Shown here piece by piece: positions 9,129 through 18,519 of a stretch of 64,000 nt of DNA. Within the stretch, counting starts at the first letter, position 1; each line of letters begins with the position of its first letter. A program made the translations under genes and the position numbers. The notes below the pieces were generated by a model. That model saw nothing but the letters and a program-made list of their open reading frames with translations, ran no database searches and was not told the DNA's origin. The DNA lies in assembly GCA_965220985.1 (NCBI GenBank), contig OZ244854.1:2046001-2110000 (forward strand). Reading direction: 5' to 3'. This DNA is from JAPPHA01 sp965220985 (GTDB taxonomy: Bacteria > Pseudomonadota > Alphaproteobacteria > Rhodobacterales > Rhodobacteraceae).

Positions 9129-10040
9129 TCATGACGTGGGGACGGGATCGGACTTCGGTTCGAAGAGAACTTCGACCACGCAGGACAGGATGATCGCCGA
9201 TGCGCCGATCCATTGCACGAACGACATGGTCTCTTCGGGCAGGAAAATCGAAGCGCTGACGATGGCGACAAGCACTTCGGACATCATCAGGATCCCGACC
9301 CTGCCGGGGTAGAGCCTGCGGGCGATTCTCAAGATCAGGTAGACGGTCGGAACGAGGACGATGGTGGACGCAGGAAGTGCGACCGGGAGCGAGTTCGCGA
9401 GTTCCGCAACATTCGGGAACGGATCGGGAAACAGGAACAACCCAAGCCCGAAGCTGACCAGCGCGGTGGTGAGAATCATGCAGGTCATGGTGTTGCCGAC
9501 CGGCGTTTCCGGGTGTCGCTTCATGAATGCAGCGCCGAACCCCCAAAGGATTCCTGACAGCAGCGCGAGGACATCGCCGATGTTCAGAGGAAGCGTCGAG
9601 TCGTCGTTCCCGGCAACGAGAAGCACGAGCCCAGCGATCCCCAGGATGATCGCCACGACACGGCCCCTCTCGCATCTCTCGGACAGCCAGAGGATGCCGA
9701 TGATCGTCGACCAGACGGGTGTCAAATAGAAGAGCACCGTGGCCCTGACCACGGTCGATGCCACGAGACCTGTCGCGTAGAAGCTGAGGGCGCATCCCGT
9801 CAATCCACCGATGAGAAGAATGTTCCGAAGGTGCGGCAGCAGACCTCGGCGAGTGAGAAACGCATACGGCAAAAGAAAAATCAGCGGGCAGGCGTTGAAG
9901 ACCGCCACGCTCCAGGCGTCGGACAGGCCTCCCGCTTCGAGTATTCGCAGCGGAACCCAATAAAGGCCCCAGACGCCAGCCGCGAGAAACAGGATGACGC
10001 TCAGTCCGTTGTCGGACTGGCGATCAAGCCAGGCTTGCAC
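9129..10040 (-). CDS. EamA/DMT family transporter
   Basis: An inner-membrane protein of about 303 residues with roughly ten hydrophobic helices, the layout of two EamA repeats. Typical segments are the first helix GLSVILFLAAGVWGLYWVPLR, VVRATVLFYLTPVWSTIIGILW ending repeat one, and SFVQWIGASAIILSCVVEVLF at the C-terminus. Such carriers move metabolites, amino acids or their derivatives; the substrate is not predictable. The start is uncertain: a GTG at 10040 has GGTGGA at good spacing, while an in-frame TTG at 10064 has its Shine-Dalgarno too close. It may share a transcript with the dehydratase downstream. Confidence 0.82.
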   Translation of the reverse strand: MQAWLDRQSDNGLSVILFLAAGVWGLYWVPLRILEAGGLSDAWSVAVFNACPLIFLLPYAFLTRRGLLPHLRNILLIGGLTGCALSFYATGLVASTVVRATVLFYLTPVWSTIIGILWLSERCERGRVVAIILGIAGLVLLVAGNDDSTLPLNIGDVLALLSGILWGFGAAFMKRHPETPVGNTMTCMILTTALVSFGLGLFLFPDPFPNVAELANSLPVALPASTIVLVPTVYLILRIARRLYPGRVGILMMSEVLVAIVSASIFLPEETMSFVQWIGASAIILSCVVEVLFEPKSDPVPTS

Positions 10041-10363
10041 TGGACTCGTTCCACCGTGAATCAAGACCTTGACGGTTGATTCCGAATTTGCCGCCGCTGC
10101 CGTTTGCCGGAACGGGCCCTCGTTCGCGCGTCGCGGGCTGCCGCAATGAGGTTGATTTCCTGTTCACGAGATGACTCCGCATCATGAGCCCGAATCCGCC
10201 TTGGGACGGCTCCACGTAAACCACTGAATCGAATTGGTACAGATGCTCGGTCGAGATGGCGGGTGGAAACGCGCAGCCAACGTCGGGAGGCCGAAATGCG
10301 AACAGGCCGTCAGGCACGATTGAGTCACCGGCAGTGATCCCTCGGCGGGCCAATTCGTGGTGA
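10041..10363. other. Intergenic region with no convincing gene
   Basis: About 320 bases lie between the SDR stop and the EamA gene start. One minus-strand frame is open across most of it, but it overlaps the SDR end, lacks a good start and matches nothing I recognise. I see no terminator or repeat. Confidence 0.4.
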
Positions 10364-11131
10364 TTACCATTCAGCGCCCGCATTGATCTGAATGTCGACA
10401 TTGGTCAGCGCTGGAGCGGCGTCCGAACAGCAAAACGCGACGAATTCGGCGATCTCTTCTGGTTGAACAATCCGCCCTTGCGGATTTGAATTCATGATGT
10501 CGGCTTTTGCTTGTTCGATGTCGGTGTCCCGACTGCGGGCGCGACGTTGCAATGCCGCCGCCATCATCGGCGTTTCGACCCAGGTCGGGCTGATCGCGAC
10601 GCAGTTGATTCCATGGGGAGCGCCCTCCTTGGCAACGGCCTTGGTCAGACCGACAAGGCCGGCCTTCGATGCGCAGTAGCCGGCATAACCGCTCGCGCCG
10701 GTCGATGCCGCTGTCGAGGCGATGTTGACGATTCGACCCCACCCGGCCTGAATCATGCCCGGGAACACTGCCCCGATCATTCTGTACGGACCATGCAGGT
10801 TGACGTTGATCTGCTCGAACCAGTTGGCACTGTCCCCCTGTCCGACATGGTTCTCCATGTAGATGCCTGCCCCGTTGACCAGGATTTGCGGCGGGCCGAG
10901 AGTCTCGGTGACGATCTGGACGAACCGATTGACAGATGTTTCGCAACCGACATCAAGAGATTCGCTCAACGCGACATTCTTGGCATCGTCTCCCTGTTGC
11001 CGAAGAGGTGGCTCACGCGATGCTGTTCTTGAGCCGACGGCAACGCGATGGCCCGCGTTTGCCAGCGAATGGGCAATCGCGAGTCCGATTCCTGATATCC
11101 CCCCGGTGACGATTGCGGTGCGTCGTTTCAT
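10364..11131 (-). CDS. Short-chain dehydrogenase/reductase
   Basis: A protein of 255 residues of the classical SDR family. The NAD(P)-binding motif TGGISGIGLAIA is at residues 9-20. NGAGIYM corresponds to the NNAG motif, and the catalytic triad is the serine in VNIASTAASTG with the YAGYCASKAGL motif near residue 155. The substrate-loop and C-terminal pattern (SPTWVETPMM, INAGAEW) resembles 3-hydroxybutyrate dehydrogenases and related enzymes, though the substrate is not certain. It is read away from the giant repeat-protein gene that starts about 200 bases further on. Confidence 0.88.
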   Translation of the reverse strand: MKRRTAIVTGGISGIGLAIAHSLANAGHRVAVGSRTASREPPLRQQGDDAKNVALSESLDVGCETSVNRFVQIVTETLGPPQILVNGAGIYMENHVGQGDSANWFEQINVNLHGPYRMIGAVFPGMIQAGWGRIVNIASTAASTGASGYAGYCASKAGLVGLTKAVAKEGAPHGINCVAISPTWVETPMMAAALQRRARSRDTDIEQAKADIMNSNPQGRIVQPEEIAEFVAFCCSDAAPALTNVDIQINAGAEW

Positions 11132-11338
11132 GAAGCGGCCTTCTCACCTGATTTTGCCATGCAGGAGCAAGACCCTGTCTCGCAATCCGCCGAAGGACAA
11201 GCGAAATCAGCGATTGCAGGACAAGCACACCTGGTGACAGGCGATAACGCGACCGAGACGCGAGGCGCGGTTGACACGACCGGGCAATTCACCAAAGTTG
11301 AACTTGTTTCCCCAATTCCAAATGGAAGGAGATCCGAA

Positions 11339-14300
11339 ATGGGTCAGGGTCTCAAATTCCAACTATGGGCCACGAAACGACGACACGCCGTTCGGTCGCT
11401 CGTCGGTTCAGTGTTTGCGGTCCTTTTGCTTTCGTCGTCTCCGTCCTGGCCACAGTCCGATCCGACCCCGAGCGAGGACGAGGTCCAGGCTCTTCTGGCA
11501 GTCTGCGAGGAGCACTTTGCCGCCGACAGGTTGCTGTTTGGAGAAGAGGGCACGGCGACCGAGTGTTTCAACGCGGTGTTGGAGCTGGACCCGACGAACG
11601 CCGATGCGACAGCGGGTCTCGTGCGCATCATCGACAAGTACGACGGATGGGCAAGGCGGGAGATCGAAAGACAGAATTGGGAGAACGCTCAAGTCTACCT
11701 CCAGCGCATGGAAACCGTGAATCCGGATGATCCGCGGGTCTTTGGAATTCGTTCCGTGCTCGCTGCCGTCGAGCGCCTCGAGACCGAATCGGCCGATGCG
11801 GATTTTCTGCAGGCCGAAGCACCGTCCTCGCCACCGTCCGATACGGTCCCGAGCGAGGATGACGAGATCCAGGTTCGCTTGGAAGAGTGTGAAGAGCATT
11901 TCGCTGCTGACAGGTTGCTGTTCGGAGAGGAAGGCACGGCGAACGAATGTTTCAAGGAGGTGTTGGCGCAGGAACCGACGAACGCCGATGCGGCGGCAGG
12001 GCTCGTGCGCATCATCGACAAGTACGAAGGATGGGCAAGGCGGGAGATCGAAAGACGGAATTGGGAGAACGCTCAAGTCTACCTCGAGCGAATGGAGAGC
12101 GTAAATCCGGATGATCCGAGGGTCTTTGGAATTCGTTCCTTGCTCGCCGCCATCGAGCGCCTCGAGACCGAGTCGGCCGATGCGGACTCCCTGCAGGTTG
12201 AATCTCTGTCCTCGCCCCAGTCCGAACCAGGACCGAGCGAGGACGACGACATCCAGGCTCTTCTGATGGTGTGCGAGGAGCATTTCGCCGCTGATCGATT
12301 GCTGGTCGGCGACGAAGGCACGGCAACCGAGTGTTTCAAGGACGTGTTGGCATGGGATCCGGCGAACGTCGCCGCGACCGAAGGACTCGTACGCATCATC
12401 GACAAGTACGAGGTATGGGCAAGACGAGCGGTCGAGAGAGAGGATTTGCAGAGCGTCAGGTCATACCTCGAGCGAATGGAGACCGTGAACCCAGGTGACC
12501 CGCGAGTCTCCGAATTCCGTTCCTTGCTCGCTGCAATCGAACAGCCCGATGCCGAACCAGCGGATGCGGACACACTGGTGGCCGAGGCTCAGTCCGATCC
12601 GACTCCGAGCGAGGATGACGAAATTCGGGCTCTTCTGTCGGTTTGCGAGGAGCACTTCGCCGCCGACAGGTTGCTGTTCGGCGAAGAGGGCACGGCGAAC
12701 GAGTGTTTCAAGGAGGTGTTGGGGCTGGACCCGACGAATGCCGATGCGGCAGCAGGGCTCGTGCGCATCATCGACAAGTATGAAGCTTGGGCAAGACGGG
12801 AGGTCGAGCGAGAGAATTGGCAGAACGTCCAAGTGTACCTCGATCGAATGGAAAGCGTGAATCCCGATGATCCGCGCGTCTCCGAGTTCCGTTCCGTGCT
12901 CGCTGCAATCGGACAGCCCGATGTCGAAACGGCGGATTCGGGCCCACTCCAGGCCGAGGCTTTGTCCTCGCCTGGCACCGATCCGGACCCAAGCGGGGAA
13001 ACTGAACCTTCCCCGGGTGAGAATGACGAGATTCAGGCTCTTCTGTTGGTTTGCGAGGAGCACTTCGCGGCTGATCGATTGCTGGTCGGAGACGAAGGCA
13101 CGGCGACCGAGTGTTTCAAGGAGGTATTGGCACAGGACCCGACGAACGCCGATGCGACGACGGGGCTCGTGCGCATCATCGACAAGTACGAGACATGGGC
13201 GAAACGAGCGATAGCGAGAGAAGATCTGGAGAGTGCCCGGTCGTACCTCGAGCGAATCGAAACCGTGAATCGGGATGATCCCCGGGCCTTGGAAATCCGT
13301 ACTCTGATCGCGGCCATCGCGCAGCCCGAAGTCGAATCGGCCGATGAAGTCACTCTCACTGCCGAGACGACTTCCGAACCGCAGTCCGTCCCGGATCCGA
13401 ACGCGGAAACCGATCCGACCCCGAGCGTGGATGGCGAGATCCAGGCTCTACTGTTGGTGTGCGAGGAACATTTCGCCGCTGATCGATTGTTGGTCGGCGA
13501 CGAGGGCACTGCGACCGAATGTTTCAAGGAGGTGTTGGCACAGGACCCGACGAACGCCGCCGCGACAGAGGGGCTCGTGCGCATCATCGACAAGTACGAG
13601 GGATGGGCGAGACGAGCGATCGAGAGAGAGGACCTGCCGAGCGTCAGGTCATACCTCGAGCGCATGGAGACCGTGAATCCGGATGATCCGCGAGTCCCTG
13701 AGTTCCGTTCCCTGCTTGCCGCTATCGAACAGCCCGATGGGGACTCTCTGCAGGCCGAGGCTCAGTCCGATCCGACCCCGAGCGAGGATGCCGAGATCCA
13801 GGCTCTTCTGTTGGTTTGCGAGGAGCATTTTGCGGCTGATCGATTGCTGGTCGGCGACGAGGGTACGGCGACCGAATGTTTCAAGGAGGTGCTGGCGCGG
13901 GACCCGACAAACGCCGCCGCGACAGAGGGACTTGTGCGCATCAACGACAAGTACGAGGTATGGGCAAGACGGGCGCTCGAGAGAGAGGACCTGCCGAGCG
14001 TCAGGTCATACATCGAGCGCATGGAGACCGTGAATCCGGATGATCCGCGAGTCTCTGAGTTCCGTTCAGTGCTCGTTGCAATCGAACAGCCCGATGTCGA
14101 ACCGGTCGATGGGGACTCTCTTCAAGCCGAGGCTCCGTCCCTGCCACCGACCGAACCGGAACCGGGCGTGGAAACCGATCCGACCCCGAGCGAGGATGCC
14201 GAGATCCAGGCTCTTCTGTTGGTTTGCGAGGAGCATTTTGCGGCTGATCGATTGCTGGTCGGCGACGAGGGCACGGCGACCGAATGTTTCAAGGAGGTGC

Positions 14301-16894
14301 TGACGCGGGACCCGACGAACGCCGCCGCGACAGAGGGACTCGTGCGCATCAACGACAAGTACGAGGTATGGGCAAGACGGGCTCTCGAGAGAGAGGACCT
14401 GCCGAGCGTCAGGTCATACATCGAGCGCATGGAGACCGTGAATCCGGATGATCCACGAGTCTCTGAGTTCCGTTCTGTGCTCGTTGCAATCGAACAGCCC
14501 GATGTCGAACCGGTCGATGGGGACTCTCTTCAAGCCGAGGCTCCGTCCCTGCCACCGACCGAACCGGAACCGAGCGTGGAAACCGATCCGACCCCGAGCG
14601 AGGATGCCGAGATCCAGGCTCTTCTGTTGGTTTGCGAGGAGCACTTCGCGGCTGATCGACTGCTGGTCGGCGAAGACGGCACGGCGACCGCGTGTTTCAA
14701 GGAGGTGTTGGCGCGGGACCCGACGAACGCCGCCGCGACAGAGGGACTCGTGCGCATCAACGACAAGTACGAGGTATGGGCGAGACGGGCGCTCGAGGGA
14801 GAGGATCTAGAGAGTGCGCGATCGTACCTCGAGCGCATGGAGACCGTGAATCTGGATGATCCGCGAGTTTCCGAGATCCGTTCCCTGCTCGCCGCTGTCG
14901 AACAGCCCGATGCCGAACCGGCCGATGCGGACTCCCTGCAGGCCGAGGCTCCGTCCTCACCTCAGTCCGATCCGGAACCGAGCGAGGAAGCCGATCCGAC
15001 CCCGAGCGAAGATGACGAGATTCGGGCACTTCTGTCGGTGTGCGAGGAGCATGTTGCCGCAGACCGGTTGCTGTTCGGAGACGAAGGCACGGCGACCGAG
15101 TGTTTCAAGGAGGTGTTGACGCGGGATCCGACGAATGCCGCTGCTGCAGCGGGGCTTGTGCGCATCATCGACAACTATGACGGATGGGCAAGACGGGCGA
15201 TCGAGAGCGAGAATTTGCAGGACGCCCGAGTTTACCTCGAGCGCATGGAAACCGTGAATCGGGATGATCCACGGGTTTCCGAGATCCGTTCCCTGCTCGC
15301 CGCGATCGAACAGCCTGATGCCGAACAGGCCGATGCGGACTCCCTGCAGGCCGAGGCTCCGTCCTCACCTCAGTCCGATCCGGTCCCGAGCGAGGAAGCC
15401 GATGCGACCCCGAGCCAGGAAGACGAGCTTCAAGCGCTTCTGTTGTCATGCGAGGAACACTTCGCCGCCGACAGGTTGCTGGTCGGAGACGAAGGCACGG
15501 CGACCGCGTGTTTCAAGGAGGTTTTGGCGAGGGATCCGACGAACGCCGATGCTTCAGCGGGGCTCCGACGCATCATCGACAGGTACGAAGAATGGGCAAG
15601 GCGAGCGATCGACAGCGAGAATCTGCAGGACGCCCGGGTGTACCTCGAGCGCATGGAGACCGTGAATCCGGATGATCCGCGGGTTTCCGAGATCCGTTCC
15701 CTGCTCGCCGCTGTCGAACAGCCCGACGCCGAACCTGCCGATGCGGACTCTCGCACGGCCAAGACTCTGTCCTTGCCACCGCCCGACTCGGGCCCAAGCG
15801 AGAAAATCGAGATCTTGGCTCTTCTGTTGTCATGCGAGGATCATCTTGCCGCAGACCGGTTGCTGTTCGGAGACGAAGGCAACGCGACCGCGTGTTTCAA
15901 CGAGGTTTTGGTGCGGGATCCGACGAATGCCGATGCAGTGGCAGGGCTCGCGCGCGTCGTCCAAAAATACGAAGGATGGGCACGACGAGAGATCGAAAGG
16001 CAGAATTGGCAGAAAGCCCGGTCATACCTCGAGCGAATGGAGACCGTGAATCGAGCTGATCCGCGGGTGTTTGAGATCGGTTATCTGCTTGCTGCGATCG
16101 AACGCCTCGACGCTGAATCGCGCAATGCGGATTTTCGCAGGGCCAGGTTGGCATTGACACGGGGAGACTACGAGGCCGCGGCGGGTTTTCTTCAAGGTCG
16201 CGCCGATGATGGCCACCCGGCTGCCCAGTTCGAGTTGGGCGCCATGCATCACCACGCCTTCGGCATGCCGCGTGACGGACTCGAGGCAGCAAGACTGTAT
16301 CGTTTGGCGGCAGAACAGGGGCACCCCGAGGCGCAGGCTGCGCTGGGCGTTGCGTATCAGACTGGCAGCATCGTTCTCAGGAACGTCTCCGAAGCGGCAA
16401 AGTGGTACAGGCTGGCGGCGGAGCAGGGACACGTCGACGCGAGGGCCGCTCTCGGACAGATGCTCTATTTTGGTCTGGGTGTGCCGCAAGATTTCGTCGA
16501 GGCACGCAAGTGGTCGCACTTGGCCGCCTACGAAGGTAATCACGAAGCGAGTTTGCTCCTGGGCGAGATGTACGCGCGAGGGCAAGGTGTCGTTCCGGAT
16601 ATCCGAGAGGCACTGCGTTGGTACCAGCTGTCGGTGGACCAGGGCTCGCCAGAGGCTCCGGTTTTTGTCGGTCTCATGTACGGTGTTGGCCAAGGCGTTC
16701 GACAGGATTTCGTGCGTGCCTATGCCTACTTCCTGCTGGCGAGGCCAGAAGGCGACGCGCGAGCGGTGACGGAGCAACTTCGTCGCGACGTCCGCGCGTT
16801 GTTGTCACCGTCCGAGATTTCGCGGGCAAAAGCTCTCTCCTTGCAGATCCGCGATGAGGGTCATCGAGCCTTTTCAGAGTTTGCCACCGAATGA
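11339..16894 (+). CDS. Giant secreted protein with twelve tandem TPR-like modules and C-terminal Sel1 repeats
   Basis: A protein of 1851 residues. Residues 1-40 form a signal peptide (basic start, then SLVGSVFAVLLLSSSPSWPQ). Residues about 50-1595 are twelve tandem modules. Each has a helical bead of about 90 residues containing CEEHFAADRLL, a second cysteine in ATECFKEVL, DPTNADA, an IIDKYE-WARR helix and YLERMETVNPDDPRV. Each bead is followed by an acidic Pro/Ser/Glu linker of 25-45 residues. From about residue 1600 to the end are Sel1-like repeats (YRLAAEQGHPEAQAALG, KWYRLAAEQGHVDARAALG). The ATG at 11339 has GGAAGGAG eight bases upstream. Single bead-like modules with TPR or Sel1 parts occur in other proteobacteria, but I know of no example expanded this far. 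Two cysteines per bead in an exported protein suggest one disulfide per module. The role is unknown; a long periplasmic or surface scaffold is a guess. Confidence 0.85.
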   Translation: MGQGLKFQLWATKRRHAVRSLVGSVFAVLLLSSSPSWPQSDPTPSEDEVQALLAVCEEHFAADRLLFGEEGTATECFNAVLELDPTNADATAGLVRIIDKYDGWARREIERQNWENAQVYLQRMETVNPDDPRVFGIRSVLAAVERLETESADADFLQAEAPSSPPSDTVPSEDDEIQVRLEECEEHFAADRLLFGEEGTANECFKEVLAQEPTNADAAAGLVRIIDKYEGWARREIERRNWENAQVYLERMESVNPDDPRVFGIRSLLAAIERLETESADADSLQVESLSSPQSEPGPSEDDDIQALLMVCEEHFAADRLLVGDEGTATECFKDVLAWDPANVAATEGLVRIIDKYEVWARRAVEREDLQSVRSYLERMETVNPGDPRVSEFRSLLAAIEQPDAEPADADTLVAEAQSDPTPSEDDEIRALLSVCEEHFAADRLLFGEEGTANECFKEVLGLDPTNADAAAGLVRIIDKYEAWARREVERENWQNVQVYLDRMESVNPDDPRVSEFRSVLAAIGQPDVETADSGPLQAEALSSPGTDPDPSGETEPSPGENDEIQALLLVCEEHFAADRLLVGDEGTATECFKEVLAQDPTNADATTGLVRIIDKYETWAKRAIAREDLESARSYLERIETVNRDDPRALEIRTLIAAIAQPEVESADEVTLTAETTSEPQSVPDPNAETDPTPSVDGEIQALLLVCEEHFAADRLLVGDEGTATECFKEVLAQDPTNAAATEGLVRIIDKYEGWARRAIEREDLPSVRSYLERMETVNPDDPRVPEFRSLLAAIEQPDGDSLQAEAQSDPTPSEDAEIQALLLVCEEHFAADRLLVGDEGTATECFKEVLARDPTNAAATEGLVRINDKYEVWARRALEREDLPSVRSYIERMETVNPDDPRVSEFRSVLVAIEQPDVEPVDGDSLQAEAPSLPPTEPEPGVETDPTPSEDAEIQALLLVCEEHFAADRLLVGDEGTATECFKEVLTRDPTNAAATEGLVRINDKYEVWARRALEREDLPSVRSYIERMETVNPDDPRVSEFRSVLVAIEQPDVEPVDGDSLQAEAPSLPPTEPEPSVETDPTPSEDAEIQALLLVCEEHFAADRLLVGEDGTATACFKEVLARDPTNAAATEGLVRINDKYEVWARRALEGEDLESARSYLERMETVNLDDPRVSEIRSLLAAVEQPDAEPADADSLQAEAPSSPQSDPEPSEEADPTPSEDDEIRALLSVCEEHVAADRLLFGDEGTATECFKEVLTRDPTNAAAAAGLVRIIDNYDGWARRAIESENLQDARVYLERMETVNRDDPRVSEIRSLLAAIEQPDAEQADADSLQAEAPSSPQSDPVPSEEADATPSQEDELQALLLSCEEHFAADRLLVGDEGTATACFKEVLARDPTNADASAGLRRIIDRYEEWARRAIDSENLQDARVYLERMETVNPDDPRVSEIRSLLAAVEQPDAEPADADSRTAKTLSLPPPDSGPSEKIEILALLLSCEDHLAADRLLFGDEGNATACFNEVLVRDPTNADAVAGLARVVQKYEGWARREIERQNWQKARSYLERMETVNRADPRVFEIGYLLAAIERLDAESRNADFRRARLALTRGDYEAAAGFLQGRADDGHPAAQFELGAMHHHAFGMPRDGLEAARLYRLAAEQGHPEAQAALGVAYQTGSIVLRNVSEAAKWYRLAAEQGHVDARAALGQMLYFGLGVPQDFVEARKWSHLAAYEGNHEASLLLGEMYARGQGVVPDIREALRWYQLSVDQGSPEAPVFVGLMYGVGQGVRQDFVRAYAYFLLARPEGDARAVTEQLRRDVRALLSPSEISRAKALSLQIRDEGHRAFSEFATE
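11486..16110 (+). repeat. Twelve tandem repeats of about 357-408 bases inside the giant gene
   Basis: The first conserved cysteine codon recurs at 11504, 11888, 12272 and 12644, and onward at similar spacing to the twelfth copy near 15835. Unit length varies mainly in the linker: short linkers follow units 3 and 6, and long ones most others. Units 7, 8 and 9 are each exactly 408 bases apart; 7 and 8 differ at only about eight positions by my reading. The reading frame is kept through all units. The pattern shows growth by in-frame unequal recombination. There are no spacers, so this is not a CRISPR array. Confidence 0.92.
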
Positions 16895-17063
16895 TGAAAC
16901 CGAAACGCTCGGATCCGCATCAATGGTCGATGCGCCGGGCTTTCGGTCGGGTCGGCGAAGCCGACTGCAGTGGGTGCGCCTGAACTTCGGGCACGATGAT
17001 GCGCACCAAGACTCGATCGGACAGTCTTGGCTTGTTCCCGTGTCGACGATGGGCTGCCATCGC

Positions 17064-18170
17064 TCAGCCAACGGTGCGCAAACCGCGGCCGAATTCGGTC
17101 AGGGATCGTGATCCGTCCTCCGTGATCAGCACGTCATCTTCGATCCGAACGCCGATATCGCCCGCGCGATACAATCCGGGCTCGATCGTGATGACTGCGC
17201 CCGTGACCAGCGGCTGGTCGTTTCCAACCATCACTTGCGGAGCCTCGTGCACGTCAAGCCCAAGACCGTGACCTGTCTTGTGCACGATCAGATCCTCGAA
17301 CGGAGACGCCCTCAAGACGTCGGTCACCGCGACATCGAGATCGTGGCAAGTCACATCCGGGCCCGCGATCGCGCGGCCTCGTGCATTCGCCGAGAGCACG
17401 GTCTCATAGATGGCCGCGTGCTCGTCTGTTGCATGACCCACAAAGACCGTGCGGGTGATGTCGGCGTTGTAGCCGTCCACGCTCGCACCGAAGTCGATGA
17501 GCATGACGTCGCCCGGCTGCAGCGCCGTCGCGCCAGGGGTGCCGTGCGGGTTCGCCGCGTTTCCCCCCGCGAGCACGATCGGCTCGAATGCGAAACCGCC
17601 GACGTCGTGTGATAGCATGCAGGCCTTGAGACGGGTCTGGACCTCTCTTTCGGTGTCGCCGGCACGAACGCCCTGCAGCGTCTCTTCGAGGACCAGTTCG
17701 CTGATGAATATCGCCTTTTCCATCGCCGCGATTTCCATGTCGTCCTTGGCCATCCGCAACCTGGCAAGGACATGGTCGGCATTGATGATGTCGCCATCTG
17801 GCACATGGCGGCGGAGCGCATCGGACTCGAACATTCGCATCCGGCCGCCTTCCACGCCCACCGAGACCTGGCCAAGTGCCTGCCCGGCCGCCGAAAACGC
17901 GTCATCGTATCCGTCGCTGTCCTGCCAGTAGAATGTCTCGGCGTGCGGAAAACTGCCGGACCACTTGAGTGTTTCGAGGGCAGGGATGATGCCCGAAACC
18001 TCTCCGGTGCGGGACAGGAGTAGAACGGTCGGTCTTTCCATGAGGTGGAAATCAAGTCCCGTCAGGTAATGGAAATTCGGGCCAGGCACGATGGCCAGCA
18101 CGTCGATCCCGGCCCGAGCGATCAGATCGACGGCCTTTTGCCGTCGGGCATGATGGACATCCTTGGTCAT
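17064..18170 (-). CDS. M24 family metallopeptidase (Xaa-Pro peptidase-like)
   Basis: A protein of 368 residues with an N-terminal creatinase-like domain (GPNFHYLTGLDFHLMERPT) and a C-terminal pita-bread metallopeptidase domain. The five dinuclear metal ligands are present: two aspartates in LIDFGASVDGYNADITRT, the histidine in KTGHGLGLDVHE, and the glutamates in ITIEPGLY and VRIEDDVLIT. It would cleave Xaa-Pro peptides or a related imidic or amidic bond. I placed the start at MTKDVHHAR (18170), where similarity begins, although no strong ribosome-binding site precedes it. It is divergent from the hydantoinase gene, so both may belong to one catabolic locus. Confidence 0.87.
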   Translation of the reverse strand: MTKDVHHARRQKAVDLIARAGIDVLAIVPGPNFHYLTGLDFHLMERPTVLLLSRTGEVSGIIPALETLKWSGSFPHAETFYWQDSDGYDDAFSAAGQALGQVSVGVEGGRMRMFESDALRRHVPDGDIINADHVLARLRMAKDDMEIAAMEKAIFISELVLEETLQGVRAGDTEREVQTRLKACMLSHDVGGFAFEPIVLAGGNAANPHGTPGATALQPGDVMLIDFGASVDGYNADITRTVFVGHATDEHAAIYETVLSANARGRAIAGPDVTCHDLDVAVTDVLRASPFEDLIVHKTGHGLGLDVHEAPQVMVGNDQPLVTGAVITIEPGLYRAGDIGVRIEDDVLITEDGSRSLTEFGRGLRTVG

Positions 18171-18519
18171 CGGCGGCGCAACCTCCACTCTTTCAGGTCG
18201 AATTCGTGCTCCGATCTTGCGATAACCGTGTCGCGTGGCGCTGACAACCATCCTCGCTCGGTCGCGGTCATCTTGCCCCATGATGCCGAAGACAGCCGTG
18301 TCTTGATTTCGGGGGGCGCATTCAGGGTCCCAAAGGACTGATGTCAGCCTTGCCCACTGATCGTGATGGGCATTTTTCCGCTTGCTCTTGTCTCCGCTGC
18401 AATCGATAGGTCGCGCGCATGCAGGTTCCGTTCAGAAGCCATGCGGTTCCGCCCTGGTCGTCGCAGTCAGGATCGGTGAGCATCGGCAGCAATCATGAAA
18501 CCTCGGAGAGATTCTGACC
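18171..18519. other. Divergent intergenic region upstream of the hydantoinase gene
   Basis: About 350 bases between two divergent genes, presumably with both promoters. I see no gene, clear inverted repeat or terminator here. Confidence 0.4.

Noticed and set aside
10024..10401. Minus-strand frame of 125 codons between the EamA and SDR genes
   Set aside because: It overlaps the SDR 3' end and the EamA start, lacks a ribosome-binding site and resembles no family. I left it as intergenic.
11486..16110. Direct repeats considered as a CRISPR or satellite array
   Set aside because: Units are 357-408 bases, keep one reading frame, encode a repeated protein domain and have no spacers.
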